Source: an uncultured Oscillospiraceae bacterium
GTDB taxonomy: Bacteria; Bacillota; Clostridia; Oscillospirales; Oscillospiraceae
Assembly (NCBI GenBank): GCA_900762005.1
Contig: CAAFEV010000082.1
Location: forward strand, 1 to 6,270
Direction of reading: 5' to 3'
Length of the DNA: 6,270 nt
Shown in pieces: positions 6,085 through 6,270 of the stretch. Position 1 is the stretch's first letter; each line of letters begins with the position of its first letter. The notes under the pieces are model-generated. The model was given only the letters and a program-made list of their open reading frames with translations, was not told the DNA's origin and searched no databases. The position numbers and the translations under genes were made by a program.

Positions 6085-6121
6085 AAATGAGGGGAGGGGA
6101 ATAACCCCAACCCTCATTTTT
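6085..6121 (+). terminator. Rho-independent terminator after the PLP enzyme gene, shared with the convergent gene
   Basis: AAATGAGGG (6085-6093) pairs with CCCTCATTT (6111-6119). After a 2x2 internal loop, GGGG (6096-6099) pairs with CCCC (6105-6108) around AATAA. A five-T run (6117-6121) follows on the plus strand. It begins 8 nt after the PLP gene stop. The minus-strand reading has a poorer T-tract (TTTGATTT) but could also terminate the convergent gene. Confidence 0.85.
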
Positions 6122-6269
6122 CTTCGCCGTCGTTCATAAAAAACAGCTCGCTGTCACATTGTGCTTGCTTTAGTAGCTGCTCGGCAGTTCCGTAGTTGCA
6201 GTGCGCTATTTCAGACAACGCTGCCGTAATTGCGCGAAATGGTGTGAAATACATTTCCTTGTACAGTTC
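6114..6269 (-). CDS. Partial hypothetical protein, C-terminal 51 residues
   Basis: On the minus strand an open frame enters from the right edge (first full codon 6269-6267) and ends at TGA (6116-6114). It encodes 51 residues beginning ELYKEMYFTPFRAITAAL and ending FFMNDGEEK. The pattern (aromatic MYF.PF, IT.AL, NYG.AEQLL..AQ, acidic tail) resembles the short helical proteins of about 80-100 residues common in Firmicute genomes and prophages, but I cannot name a family. Codon use is coding-like, and the frame stays open to the window edge. The start lies outside the window. It converges on the PLP enzyme operon, and its stop codon lies inside the shared terminator stem, so it is functionally separate from the catabolic genes. 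Confidence 0.6.
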   Translation of the reverse strand, partial: ELYKEMYFTPFRAITAALSEIAHCNYGTAEQLLKQAQCDSELFFMNDGEEK

Positions 6270-6270
6270 C

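Noticed and set aside
1..6270. CRISPR array, tRNA, rRNA, insertion sequence, attachment site or riboswitch
   Set aside because: No spaced repeats, cloverleaf, transposase, terminal inverted repeats or recognisable riboswitch core were seen. The longest gene-free stretches (1-177 and 3773-3957) are accounted for by terminator and promoter elements.

Overview
The window looks like chromosomal DNA of an anaerobic, gut-type Firmicute (Oscillospiraceae/Ruminococcaceae-like). This is inferred from strong GGAGG-type ribosome binding sites, GC-rich genes separated by AT-rich gaps, consensus-like sigma-A promoters, and genes typical of anaerobic nitrogen-compound catabolism. The genus cannot be named from sequence reading alone.

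Layout. A three-gene operon runs leftward from a divergent control region: ygeY (M20-type metallohydrolase, 3772-2378), ygeW (knotted-type carbamoyltransferase, 2360-1167) and arcC/yqeA (carbamate kinase, 1107-178). It ends at a rho-independent terminator near 121-161. A second operon runs rightward: a YheO/DauR-type PAS-HTH regulator (3958-4608) overlaps by 8 nt a 491-residue fold-type II PLP enzyme (4601-6076). It ends at a terminator (6085-6121) that also holds the stop codon of a convergent, truncated gene on the minus strand (6269-6114). The 185-base gap between the divergent operons holds two opposed promoters, a dyad (3862-3879) and an 11-bp-phased direct repeat (3819-3836). At the left edge there is a plausible minus-strand promoter for a gene outside the window.

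How the genes fit together. YgeW and carbamate kinase form a recognisable ATP-yielding pair: phosphorolysis of a carbamoylated (ureido) amino acid gives carbamoyl phosphate, which carbamate kinase converts to ATP, ammonia and CO2. YgeY is the hydrolase that accompanies YgeW in the enterobacterial ygeW-ygeX-ygeY-hyuA-yqeA cluster and in related clusters linked to selenium metabolism and anaerobic purine/urate breakdown. In this window the usual PLP enzyme, YgeX (2,3-diaminopropionate ammonia-lyase), is absent. A different, cysteine-synthase-like PLP enzyme stands beside a DauR-type regulator instead. The most interesting reading is a variant carbamoyl-amino-acid catabolic system whose final amino acid is processed by an uncharacterised PLP enzyme. 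The substrate is not known, and no transporter, HyuA-type hydrolase or molybdenum hydroxylase is visible within these 6.27 kb.
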